64,000 nucleotides of DNA from Galdieria partita (lineage: Eukaryota > Rhodophyta > Bangiophyceae > Galdieriales > Galdieriaceae), in NCBI GenBank assembly GCA_025991245.1, contig BQMJ01000033.1, positions 62,001 through 126,000 on the forward strand, written 5' to 3'. The translations under genes and the position numbers were made by a program. Under the pieces are notes generated by a model. That model was not told the DNA's origin, made no database searches, and worked only from the letters and a program-made list of their open reading frames with translations. Numbering within the stretch: position 1 is the first letter of the stretch; the number at the start of each line of letters is the position of its first letter. Shown one piece after another: positions 45,884 through 56,972 of this stretch.

Positions 45884-46345
45884 CTATTCTGTTGTCAACT
45901 TGTTACTGACACAGAAACTTTCTTCTGGAATCAAACAAGATTCTTCATTCGAAGAATGCCTCCTATCCAAAAGATGACTCTCACACTCTTCAATATGGAT
46001 ATCATCCTGAGAAACGGAAACTCTGTCAACTTCTTTCACTATTTGAGTTGCTTCTCCCCAAGTCTCAACTTGTGAATCCTCTTCCCAATCACAGGAACCT
46101 TCATCTTCACAGGACTCATCCAACTCATCATTAGGAAAAAACAAGAGTTCATGTCTACTTGTATATCCGCTCCTCCAAAAACGAAAAAGCCTAGGACTGT
46201 GAGGAATCAAACGGCTATTTCTGCCAAATAATCCCTGTTCCAAGCATGTTTCAGAACTTGCTGCTGATTCACCTGACAAAGTAGTTGGAAGAAAGCAGTT
46301 ACCCTGGCTACTGTTGGGGTGTTCATCAGAAGTCTGAAACTGCAT
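45884..46345 (-). CDS. Acidic Ser-rich hypothetical protein
   Basis: Single minus-strand frame of 153 residues starting with ATG. No domain is recognised. Composition is acidic and Ser-rich (DELDESCEDEGSCDWEEDSQ) with a short basic/aromatic island, SRLIPHSPRLFRFWRSGY, that might be a binding motif. No hydrophobic segment. Support is limited to length, an ATG start and codon use like neighbours, so it may not be a gene or may be part of a spliced one. Confidence 0.45.
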   Translation of the reverse strand: MQFQTSDEHPNSSQGNCFLPTTLSGESAASSETCLEQGLFGRNSRLIPHSPRLFRFWRSGYTSRHELLFFPNDELDESCEDEGSCDWEEDSQVETWGEATQIVKEVDRVSVSQDDIHIEECESHLLDRRHSSNEESCLIPEESFCVSNKLTTE

Positions 46346-46835
46346 CTATTGGAAGAATAACAACACACGTTGGCAATCCAACAATCCCCAAAATTTTGAA
46401 AAACAGTCGATCACCGCAAAGATACGATTCATTTTTCTTCTTTTTCCAAACTTTGAAAACACAACACAAATAGAAACAAATGGATTAGAAAAACTCAGAA
46501 TATGATTGTTCAGTAAATAAATTTTTATCTATCAATCATGAAATACAAATATAGTGTAGCCAAACAAGGACCCATTTTCCTAAAGAATCCTTATGGGAAA
46601 TGCTTTTCATATTGGTGAATACTCATTCTATCTCCTTATGTTTCCATATAAAACATGGAATAATAAAATACTTCATTTATTCATTCATATATCGTACAAT
46701 TCTATAAAATATCAACACTTTCCATAATTAGAATATCAGGCAAGCAATTCACCCAGCAAAATATGCTTATCAATGATAGAATTTCATACTATTCCTAAAA
46801 GCACAAACAGTTGCTCTGTACATACAATTCCATTT
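46346..46835. other. Intergenic AT-rich spacer
   Basis: 490 bp without supported genes between two minus-strand genes; AT-rich with many short A and T runs. Expected to hold the 3' end of the WD protein gene and the promoter of the acidic-protein gene. Confidence 0.4.
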
Positions 46836-48690
46836 TCATTTCATTCCCCAAAGAGTCACATCCAATGAAGTTGACGCTGTTGCAAATAAAATATCGCTTC
46901 CTGAATTCAAGTTATGTGCAGTTGCAATTCGAAGAAATTCTGATGACTCATCTCCTAAAGTACCCAGAAAAGAAGGCCTCCTTTGAGAATAGGTGGAAGA
47001 GGAAGAATCACTAGCGCCTATCACATGCTGACTTTGTGCTGTACCACCTAAAGAATGATTGCGAACGGTCTTCAAGGGCGTATCACCTAAAACATCATAT
47101 ACAGCAACTTTTCCAAAACGAGATAAACCAAAGAGATGTCGACCATCAGGTGATGCATCAAAGTTTACAGAAACAGGTCTATTGGCAACAATAGGAGCTT
47201 CATGTTGCTTGAATATTTTCTCCAAAGGTTTCTTATCTTTCAATATATTCAAACAATGAATGCCTCCATCTCTATATCCTGCATAAAGCTTGAAACTATG
47301 AAAAGGATCAAATAAGATATGGTCAATAGGCGCTTGAGAATGTAATGATGAAGTAACAGTTTTCAGAATCGAAAAAGAATTTCGAATATCCCTAAGTATA
47401 CTTTCAATAAAATGCAACTTCATATCTCATCCTATAAGTCCTACCAAATGTAAATAGTTCGTCCACAAGCAGCACCTAATAAAGTTTCCGTGGGGTCTAT
47501 AGCAACAGAACGAATCTTTTGTTCTTCTGGTTTCTTATTCGTTTGGAAAAACTCTACAGGCTGAGACACTCGAGAATCCCATAATGCAGCTACTCCATAA
47601 TTACCTCCAGTAGCAATAAACCCATTCCATGAAGAGGTTATGGCATACCATTCGATTCGACCCTTTGGAACAATCAAAGATGAAGGAGCAAACATGGATG
47701 CCACTCGTTCTCCTACTTCCATATCAAAGATATCCAATTCAGACCTCAACGAACAGGCAGCAACTTGACCCACTCGATTCATTGAACTTTGAGATATCAC
47801 AGTCCCTCCAGTTTGTTGAAGAGGTCCAGATACTATTGTACTGCAATGAGAGCCTCGAAATAGTCGAATTTTATCGTCCAATGCAAAAGTACACAAAATA
47901 GTCGTGCTAGATGAGGGAGCTGGAAGAAACTTTAAGGAAGCGACAAGATCTTCATGATCATGCAAAGTGACGCGAGGTCTGATATGAGAACAAAGGCGAG
48001 GAGCACAAATGGAAACCCAATCCTTTCCCAAACTACCGCCTCGTTCATACAAACTGTTCTTGACCAATACCTACAAATCAATTGTCATTCATATGCACCT
48101 TTATAGGGTATCCAATGTGCGCTTTGACTTACTTCTCGATTCAATATATATTGAAAATAGGATTGAACCGGTTTCATACAAGATCTTTTTAGGTTCCTCT
48201 TCGATACTGAATGTTTATGTGAAGCGAAAAATGGATTTCTGTCGATACTAGGAGATACGAAACGTCGGTAAAGATGAAGAATAACACGAAAATATATCTC
48301 TGAATGTAAAGCACAACGCGATATTACAAACGGTCCACTGGAAAATTCCTCCAATAAACAAGCACAATATACTAAATACGATTCATACGAATGGAAAGGA
48401 AAACAAAAACCTTGCTTATGCCAAAGGTAACTGGGACAATACTTGTCGCACGATTTCGCTTCCAACGCTACGGCAATCCAATTCGCGTTGTCTTCCAAAG
48501 CAGAACACAATATGTCTTCAGCGGCTCTTTTTCTTATGTAAGCAAGGTTATACGAATTGTCCAATAAAGGAAATGGGTCTTCCAAGAGAATAGAATGAGT
48601 TAAATGTCGCAATAAACTCTTTCGCAACGCCGAATGCCTTCGAATTTGCCTATGTGAGTACAAGGTTAGGTCCTTGGGGTCTTTTTTCAT
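46836..48690 (-). CDS. WD40-repeat protein with helical N-terminal domain
   Basis: Exons 48690-48133, 48070-47445 and 47391-46836 on the minus strand, introns 62 and 53 nt, 579 residues. The first 190 residues are helical, Arg/Leu-rich and contain several Cys and Tyr; they have the feel of an F-box or similar adaptor region but no motif is decisive. The remainder forms a beta propeller: FALDDKIRLFRGSH, SELDIFDMEVGERV, VAALWDSRVSQPVE, AACGRTIYIWDIRNSFSIL (across intron 2), GYRDGGIHCLNIL, GLSRFGKVAVYDV and ATASTSLDVTLWGMK. The intron 2 acceptor was chosen because it completes WDIR. It could be a substrate adaptor of a ubiquitin ligase, but that is a guess. Confidence 0.72.
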
Positions 48691-49051
48691 ATAACACAGC
48701 AATGGAAATATAACGAAAACTATTGGCTTCGGTCGTGATATTCGAGTATCCGAATGCTTATATCCATTCGCTCCTTATCCAATCAACAATCACATTAGCG
48801 AGGCGGGCTTCCAGAATTTATGTGTGGCGGGCCACTCTGTGTAACGTTCCTCTTGTGAGATTCATCATTAGAACGCATTGACTTTTCCATTGCTTGCAAT
48901 TTCAATTCTCTACAATGAAAAGGAATCTCAAATGCAATTTGTACAAATAAAAAATATGCCACTTTTCCAGCCATCATTGCACAATAGGAATGAAATGTAA
49001 CACATAAGAAAGCGATTTGAGATATCCAAATCCATCCAATCGATCATTATT

Positions 49052-51233
49052 ATGGAAAAGAGCGAGTCTGCCATTGCCAAATTGGCTGAAGCTGCTCAGG
49101 TAACAGGTAATACAGATGATAGTGAAACCGAGTTGCCCAAAGTGAGCAAAGTACAGTTGCACTTGTTACACACAAGGTTTATTTTCTGAAAGGTTTTTGA
49201 TCGTACGCACTTGGATGATCCTCGTTTTGAAGACTATTCCAAGATCTTGAAGCCAAGAACAGCTGCGGATCTTTCCAGAGTATTACCCCCACAGGTTGGA
49301 AAGCGAGAACAATATTTTCACAGATTTACTTCTATTGTACTTTTTGATAGATTAGTTCGTGGGCACCTTGCGGAAGCTATCCTTCTCCTTTCAAGTCGAA
49401 TCCTGAACGTTTCAATCTTGGACTATCTTTTGTGTCGGATGAAGAAACTGTACTCGTAGATATTATTGGTCATGTGACTCAACCCACGGCTTCAAGAGAA
49501 TTTCTTCGAGCAGGTATACAATTGTTGGAATTTTGTGTTTGTTGGCTGGTTCCTAAAGAGCCTAATACTACATAGGACCTAGAGAAACCATATCATTCCA
49601 TCCCAAGTCTGTCAAAGTATGGCCAAAGAATCTTTTAGAAGAGTAAAATATTCAATATTTCGTGATAGGCAGCAATAGTGACATGTGGAGGACTTTGCCC
49701 AGGTATCAATAGTGTCGTTCGTGAAATTTACAATACTTTGCATCATTTGTATGGTGTTGAAGAAGTATATGGAAGTATGTGCTTTTGCAATTCAGAGAAC
49801 AACTCAAACTCGCTGTTGAAAAGTTCCATTTGGTTATCGTGGTTTCTATTCTCCGGAATTGGAATATTTTCGTTTGACAGTAATGAGACGATAGTTTGAG
49901 CTGTATTGTTGTTTATTATTATTGATAGGATAAAAATGTTGCTGGTATTCATCATCAAGGAGGTTCTTACCTTGGAAGCTCAAGAGGAGGTTTTGATTTG
50001 AAAAAGATAGTAGATGCTATTGAAGATAACAATTTTAATCAAGTATATATTATTGGTGGTGATGGAACTCAGCGTGGTGCACTAAAAATTCATGGTGAGT
50101 TTGGAAAGAGATTATGCTGTTTCAACAAGTCAATCTAATCAATTGCAGATGAAGTGGTTCGTAGAAAACTCAAAGTATCGGTTGTTGGTATTCCTAAAAC
50201 CATTGATAATGATATTGCCCTTATCGATAAGAGTTTTGGTTTTGATACTGCAGTTGAAGAAGCACAACGAGCCATTCGTAGTGCAGTGGTTGAAGCTCGA
50301 AGTGCACAAAATGGTATAATACTGAATGTTTCGAACTGAATGTTCTTTCTTGACCAATTTTGACTCCATAGGTATTGGATTGGTAAAGCTTATGGGTAGA
50401 AATTCTGGATATATTGCAATGTATGCAACTTTAGCCTCGCATGACGTGGATATTTGTTTGATTCCTGAAGTTTCCTTTACTTTAGAAGGAAGTTGTGTAA
50501 GAAGTATTTTGTTGGCACTCAATCTGTTATATATGATTGGTGTTATTAGGGTTTGTTGCAATATATGAAGAGTTTGTTGAAAAGAAAAGGCTATTGTGTT
50601 ATTGTTGTAGCAGAAGGTGCTGGTATGGATATATTAAAGGATGAAGTTGATATATCCAAGAGAGATGCTTCGGGTATTATGTTGTAAAGTTGACGATTTT
50701 CTTGAGTTTACAGTTCTTTCCTTAGGCAATATCAAAATGCCAGATATTGGTTTATTTCTAAAAGACCGCATCAATTCTTGGTTTTCGGATCAACAAGGAA
50801 TGGAAGTTACCTTGAAGTAAGAAGAAAGCAGTTCTGAGAACAAGTGCTGACAATGGGATTTAGATATATTGATCCTACTTATATGATTCGCAGCATTCCT
50901 GCCAATGCAAGTGATTGTTTGATGTGTGGCTTATTAGCGCAATCTGCAGTACATAGTGCAATGGCAGGTAGAGGGTAAGCTAGTTGTGTTGTTTGTTGGT
51001 GATTCTGATCTTTGGTTGATTTCTAACGGCAATATTCAAGTGGTTTTACTATTGGCGTCATCAACACTCAATATTCCATTATTCCCATGCATGAGTTGTG
51101 TTCTAGGGGAAGAATCAAGGTATTTCACGTACTTATCAGATAGCCAATTTCTTATGTATGATAGGTGGACGTAAACAGTCGTATGTGGCATCGAGTATTG
51201 GCAACCACTGAACAGCCTGACTTTCGTGCATAA
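49052..51233 (+). CDS. PFK: Plant-type ATP-dependent 6-phosphofructokinase
   Basis: Fourteen exons: 49052-49141, 49193-49294, 49351-49513, 49576-49616, 49669-49774, 49824-49879, 49929-50094, 50149-50313, 50372-50496, 50550-50673, 50726-50816, 50864-50974, 51041-51119, 51165-51233; 495 residues; introns 45-66 nt. Key motifs: [126 protein letters not shown] and [17 protein letters not shown] (rather than GGDD) points to ATP, not pyrophosphate, as donor. The order of domains matches plant PFKs. Every intron preserved the frame when checked. AATAAA occurs at 51274-51279. Confidence 0.95.
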
Positions 51234-51311
51234 ATCCGTATGAGTAGTATTGCTCTCTGTACCTTGCAAGTAGAATAAACTTTGAATTGCATGTTGGGCA
51301 GAATTGTAGCA

Positions 51312-51389
51312 GAGAAGAAAAATGCTACAGCAGGCATATTCGAGGTTTCTTTGAATTTTGTTAAGCATGCATTTGAGAAGAAAAATGCT
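51312..51389. repeat. 15-bp direct repeat, 63-bp period
   Basis: GAGAAGAAAAATGCT occurs at 51312-51326 and again at 51375-51389, in the 272-bp spacer between phosphofructokinase and the secreted protein gene. It could be promoter sequence for the latter. Confidence 0.7.
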
Positions 51390-51505
51390 GAGTCAAAAAG
51401 GAACCAGCATTTTTCAACATTTGAAATTCTTCGATATTGGCCTAATCTCTTTTGCCTTTGTTTCTTTTTGTGAGAGAGAATAGCCACTTGAAGGACCTTG
51501 TACTC

Positions 51506-52930
51506 ATGATGCATTTGGTTTCCCGCTTTCTAGTTGCTTTCTTGATTATTCGTAACTGTTTGGCATATACACAAGTAGAAGATATAGCTTTTGCAAATAA
51601 TGATATTTCCCGACTAGCCAACTTCACCACCAACTTCACCGTTATAGGAACATCTTTGGGTCAACCTTGGATATGTGGATATTCTACCAACACTACTTTA
51701 TTAGGCAAATGGAGTGGAGTAAAGAATTGGACATGGTCTTCTGAAGCTAAGAGCAATGGAGTTTCAAACATTGCAGGGTACGTATAGTTCCAGTTGAAAC
51801 GAGTCAATGGGTAAACTTTGTATATGAATAGCGCAACTGCTTTTAATGCTCTTAAGAACAAGACAATTTGTGTCCAAGGCGATGGCAACAGCCGACAATT
51901 TTACCATGCCTTGGTCGAAATACTGTCCAATCATTCCAGTGCTATTCCAGTGAACAAAAATGGCAATGACTTTTGCAATGCACGTAAGTAGATTTGCTTT
52001 GTCATGCTGAGTAATTCAATATTCCCTGATATCATTAGCATTCGCCCAGTGTCCTCAAGATACTTATTACTTCGATCTTGTGGATAAATCAGACAATTTA
52101 TCTGTCAAATTGTATTGGCGATGGGCTCCAGAATTTTCGGATATTGAATGTCCCATGAAAGTTCCTTCTGGTTTTACTCCTGGCACCAATTATAGTTTTC
52201 CTAGTGGTCCCGATACAGTATCTTGTGATATCAACATTATGGATGGTAAGTATAACGGTTGAAAGATATCTTTTACTCACTTGCATATTTTCATATAGCT
52301 GGTCAATGGGAATTGTTCGAGAAGGATGCCAATGTGACTACTGCAGGTTACTCTCAAGGCATCAGTAACTTGAGCAAATGTTTCTCTTCCGATAAGAGTG
52401 CCCAATACTTTTGGATTGCTGCGTATGCATTGACACCTCAACAACTCAAGATTCATTTGCCTTATAACAACACCGATGTCCAACGTATCAATGAAGTGGC
52501 TACAAAAGGATTGAACAATACAGCTTGTGTATTGAATGGATATGACATAACAGCCAATGCGTTTAATGATACGAAACAAGCCACAACCGACGGTATCCAT
52601 TATTTAGGGTAAGTTTTTGTACTCTGGTTGAGGTTTCTTTTCATGAATGGGTGTTTTGTGTATAGATGGATCAACGAACAAGTAGTGCAACTCTTTTTCA
52701 ATGCAGTTACGAATAGTTCTGCTCCAACCGTTCCTTCTAGCAATGTTTCCGTTACTTCACCCAATGTACAACTTGGACAAGTTCCCAACTTGAATCCTTC
52801 CACAACGAGCTCGTTTCTTCCAGTACAAACCATAGTTACCATTCCATCATCTACAGCTACTAGTGCATCATCTGGTTTGAACTTTGGAGGTTCTTCTCAG
52901 GGAGGTGGTTCTGGAATCCCGCAGTTGTAA
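51506..52930 (+). CDS. Secreted protein of unknown family
   Basis: Exons 51506-51777, 51832-51983, 52039-52245, 52299-52608 and 52666-52930, introns 53-57 nt, 401 residues. The first 21 residues are a signal peptide (HLVSRFLVAFLIIRNCLA, cleavage near AYT). The mature part has about ten Cys and many N-x-S/T sequons (NFTTNFT, TNTT, NWT, NHSS, NYS, NVT, NNT, NSS), fitting an extracellular or vacuolar glycoprotein. The last 90 residues are Ser/Thr/Pro/Gly-rich, like a stalk; no GPI-type hydrophobic end. I recognise no enzyme family. Splice sites are all strong (GTAAGT or GTACGT with TAG). Confidence 0.8.
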
Positions 52931-53071
52931 GACACTCGATGGATCGTTGCCTAACATGAAAAAGACAACTGCAAGTTGTGTCTACTAGTAGAAATTGTTT
53001 CCAAGAAAACAAAGCAGATGACCACCTTTCATGTTCTCAATGGAGAACGATAAGTTGTGTCTTTTGCAAAG

Positions 53072-53087
53072 AAATAAAATTTTATTT
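53072..53087. terminator. Palindromic double polyadenylation signal
   Basis: The 16-bp perfect palindrome AAATAAAATTTTATTT gives AATAAA on both strands, 140 nt after the stop of the secreted protein gene and 57 nt beyond the stop of the convergent MYB gene. Confidence 0.6.
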
Positions 53088-53143
53088 GGTGTTGCATCAT
53101 TTTCTCTAAAATGGAAAACAGTTGAAGCTTTGTACATTCTAAG

Positions 53144-55341
53144 TCAACCAAAAAAGGATGATTCTTGGTGAGGAGTATCCAACATAGTTGTAACGTCATA
53201 AAGTAGTCGTTCGGGTGATAGATTATCTTGTAATAGACTCAAAGTTCTTGACTGAAAAGGTGACGAGTGACGAAAAGTACCTTTCACAAGATGAATTCCT
53301 GAGGTCGATTCTACTGGAGTTGTACTTTGCCAATCTAGACGAGCACTTATGGGAGCTTTCCACGCATCGAATGTTTCAGTTTTGATTGGCGTTACTGAGG
53401 AAGACTGAATAGTTGGCATTGACTTTCCTCTTCTTCGTAGAATCGGAGGTGTTCTAGTAGTGTCTATAGTCCAAGGTATTGTCTGTAATGGAGACGCTCG
53501 TTTGTTTGGCGTATTATATTTCTTATCGGATAAATACAAACCTCCAATAGTAAACTTTCGAACAGCTATATGTTCGGTCTTTTCTAGATTGGGGTTATCA
53601 TCCAAGTTGCTACGCGCAGAGATAGTTTCCTTGGGATCTTCAGAGGATATTTCAGCAAAGGAACGAGCACGAAGAAGTTGCGACTGATTTGTTGCTGTCT
53701 TCATTTCGGGTGTTGTGACTCGTTCCAAGGCTGTATCTTTGAATGGTCTCCTCTTACATGTTGGACTGGAGCCTATCAAATATGCTGAAGGAGATATATC
53801 TGGATAAAGTCTTTTCATTTCTACAGGAGAGTCTTTGATGTAATAATGATCGTCCATAAAAGTATCAGTTGCATAATATTCATCACATTCATCTTGTATC
53901 GGATGAAATAATATCGATGCATTATGGGAAGAATCTTCTTTGGTTGTTTGATCAGGAGTTTCCAACCATGGATGGTTATTCTCAAGACATGAATGAGAGA
54001 AGAGAAATGAAGAATATTCAACATTTGACTTTGGATAAGAAGACACATCTGATAGAACGGGAACTGAAGGTGAGAACAATTTGTTACTAGGCGATGCCAT
54101 TTCAAATAGACTCGAAGGATGACTTTGCGTTACGACGGGAGACGATTGTTCTCCATTTTCTGTTGAATTCCAACCTGGATGAGTAGAAAACGCAGTGCCT
54201 GGTTTAGGAATCATCTCTTCCAAAGTTTCTTGTTTTTCAGCCAAATTGTTGATGCAAGGAGGATAAAAGGAGTCCGATTGAAAAGAACTCTTCTTTTGGA
54301 TAGTTGAAGTGGCTATGACTGTATTGTAATGGAGTGGTTGAGGTGTCCACTTTATCGATTCTGAGTGGTTGTTGTTGCATAACGCATCTTCCTTTTGTTC
54401 CTTTTCGTTCGTTCCCATTCTTCTTCGTTGTCGACCTCTTTCCTTTGTCTTCAACTTGCGAAGATTGGAGTTCCAGTGATTCTTAATGGCGTTATCGTTT
54501 CTTCCTGGAAATAGCTTTGCCAATTCAGCCCAACGATTGCCTAATACAGCATGTGCCTTGATAAGACGTTCTTCTTCTTCTTGTGTCCATGGTTGTTTGT
54601 TGATTTCTGGATTGAGATGATTGAACCAACGTTCTCTACACTGCTTTCCTATTCTACCTGGAAGTAATTTTGCCAAGTGACTCCATTTGGTGGGTCCATG
54701 TTCCTTGACAAAGTCGCAAATAGTCTTGTCTTCTTGTTCTGTCCAAGGGCCTTTGTTTAACGCGGGATTCAATACCTTTTGCCATCGATGAAGACATTGT
54801 ACGTCACTTCTGTTTGTAAAATGTTCTGAAATCCTTTTCCAGTTTCGTGCACCGTAAATAGCAACCAGCCTTTTCAATTCTTCATCTTCTTCCGATGTCC
54901 AACCACTATATCGATAAGTGACATCATCAAACCAACATGGAAAAATCGGAACTGCTTACCCTTTGGACCTTCTTCTTACTTTCCGATAAGAGGAATAGAA
55001 GGGATAATCCATTGTAGAAGATTCAACTTGAGAACTAGAAATAGATTTGGTAGATGTGTCTGAATACGAACTACATGGCAAGGACTGCATTAGATAGTCT
55101 TGCACCGCTGTTGATAGTGTTGTACTATCTTCTGCTGAACTTGAGCTTTCGTCGGGATAGTTTTCACCATCTTCCAAACGGACTTGTTTAAACAAGGAAT
55201 CATTCAAAGTTGGAGAATGATTTTCGCTTGTGGGTAGTGAAGAAACGTCAAAAGAAAAAGGGTCTTCTCTATAGATTCGAGAGAATATGGATAAGCCTAA
55301 CCATTGGAAAAAGAATCCAAATACCTTGGCTCGGGTAACAT
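53144..55341 (-). CDS. MYB3R: Three-repeat MYB transcription factor (MYB3R type)
   Basis: Exons 55341-55325 (17 nt), 55268-54960 and 54905-53144 on the minus strand, introns 56 and 54 nt, 695 residues. Three MYB repeats begin near residue 105: [20 protein letters not shown] (R1, split by intron 2), [20 protein letters not shown] (R2) and [20 protein letters not shown] (R3), with Trp spacing as expected and the R3 motif [14 protein letters not shown] basic run ([11 protein letters not shown]) follows as a likely nuclear signal. The rest is Ser/Pro-rich with several S/T-P sites, as in cell-cycle MYB3R proteins regulated by phosphorylation. The tiny first exon is supported by ATG plus phase only. 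Confidence 0.88.
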
Positions 55342-55711
55342 ATTTCTCAAATAAACCAAATGTATTCAAAAAACATGAGAAATATTCTTCTATTTGTAAA
55401 ATAATGGCTTGTTTTCAAAGCGATGACTCGAAAGCTAAGCAAAGGAATATCAAACAGTTGCACTATACATCATACAAAGCACTAAAAGCTTTGATTTTTC
55501 AAATGAATCATGATTGGCCCTAAGAATTTGAATTTTTGAAGCGAAATGAAAGACTGACCATGTGGCACAAAGCCATCAACAACGCCTTAAGAGCAACAAT
55601 CAAAGGTTATCATTTTTTGTGTGAAAAAACTTTTTGAATGAGTCACTGCATGATCAGAATTGACAATATAACGACAAGAGCCAGGGTGATGATATCTCCA
55701 TTCGTACTCTC
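55342..55711. promoter_or_regulatory. Divergent promoter region MYB/FBPase-like
   Basis: 370 bp between divergent start codons. A few long A/T runs; no motif is confidently identified. An out-of-frame ATG at 55690 precedes the FBPase-like start. Confidence 0.3.
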
Positions 55712-56972
55712 ATGCAAACGGTGGATCCTCAGTGGGTCAACTCTCCCCAGTCTCCAATAGCAGAGTTGAAGAGTCTTACGGCTTTAGAAAAAGTACGTTT
55801 TCTCCTTTTTTGTTTTTTTTCCAGTTTTGAACTATTGTGGAAGGCTGGTGTTGTTTTCTCGGCTCATGTGCGTCAAAGTTTTCGTCTCCATCCTTCGGAC
55901 TTTACAGGAGTAAGTGACAACCATCCGGTATCGATAAATAGTTTTCCTAACTTTCAGAAAAACAGGAACTAGTGAGGCTATTGGATGACTTGTCAACAGA
56001 AACTCACTCTATTTCTGCTTTGGTGAACGAAGGCAGCGAACACATCCAGTGAGTATAGTTGGCAGTTTTCAGTGATTCTTATAGTGTCAAGGTATGGATA
56101 TGTTGGTAATTCTCTCAATGCGGAATTTGTTACGCAACAATTGTATCATGCCTTATCACATGATGGCTATGCTTGTGTATTTTTATTCAAGGATCATGCA
56201 AAGCCGTATACTTGTCCCTCTAACATGCCTCACGGTGACTATGTCATATGTCTTAGTCCCTTGGAATACGACTATTTATGTCCACAACAGTCCATTTGTG
56301 GTACTCTGTTTTCAGTTTACGAACGCAAGTCGCCTACTGGTTTACCAGGACGAAGTATCGATCTACAACAAAGTGCCAAGGAACAAGTTGCCTCAGGCTA
56401 TTGTCTTTATTCTTCGACAACTACTTTTTTCTATACGATGGGCAACGGAGTATATGAGTTTCTTCTTCATCCTGTTGCCAAGCAGTATTTTCAGAATCCT
56501 TCCTACCACTTACAAATACCAAAAACGAAGACCTTGTGGGGAGAACGTTCTTACATAAGAAATTGTGAAGGTTTTGCTAGAGAAGTTGCTAATCAAGTAT
56601 TACAAGAAAATGAAAAGACATTTCATACCGGTTCTTTGATTGGTGACTTTGATAATGTGCTTCGAATGGGTAAGAAAGTACAAACATATCTATATATATA
56701 TGTATAGATATACATATGAAAACTTCATAATAGGAGGTGTATTGTTAGCTCGCAATGTTCATTTTCTATGTGAAGCTGCTCCATTGGCATATATTATGGA
56801 ACAAGCAAATGGTCAGGCAGTTACCAGCGAAGGTAAAAGAATCCTGGGTAAGAAGTAGTATTGAGAATTGGGTTTCTCTTCTGATTATTGATGTTCCATA
56901 GATATTGAAGCTTATAATGATCCGCATAAGAAGATTGATATCGTTATGGGAAACTTTCAGATAGATTTATAA
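55712..56972 (+). CDS. Fructose-1,6-bisphosphatase-like protein, active site degenerate
   Basis: Exons 55712-55792, 55844-55909, 55966-56048, 56092-56669, 56734-56847 and 56902-56972; introns 43-64 nt; 330 residues, the normal length of class I FBPase. Fold-level similarity is clear: GTLFSVYERK (family GTIFGIYRK), EQVASGYCLYSSTTTFFY (VAAGYALYGSST), GVYEFLLHPVAKQY, GVLLARNVHFLCEAAPLAYI and EQANGQAV. The catalytic residues are not kept: the metal motif DPLDGSSNID reads SPLEYDYLCP, the upstream SEE is absent, KLDV is replaced, and the phosphate-binding RY and Lys of KLRLLYE read FH and Asn. It should not hydrolyse FBP; a regulatory or binding role is inferred. The stop overlaps the convergent RING-BRCT gene. 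Confidence 0.85.

Noticed and set aside
48795-48977. 60-residue minus-strand frame slightly like ER protein RAMP4
   Set aside because: The similarity is limited to a few residues (EKS, KRNVTQSG), the expected C-terminal membrane helix is missing, and no splice solution extends it.
55712-56052. Separate 77-residue coiled-coil gene ending at the TGA at 56050
   Set aside because: Using donor 56049 and acceptor 56091 joins it in phase to the FBPase-like exons and supplies their missing N-terminal region.
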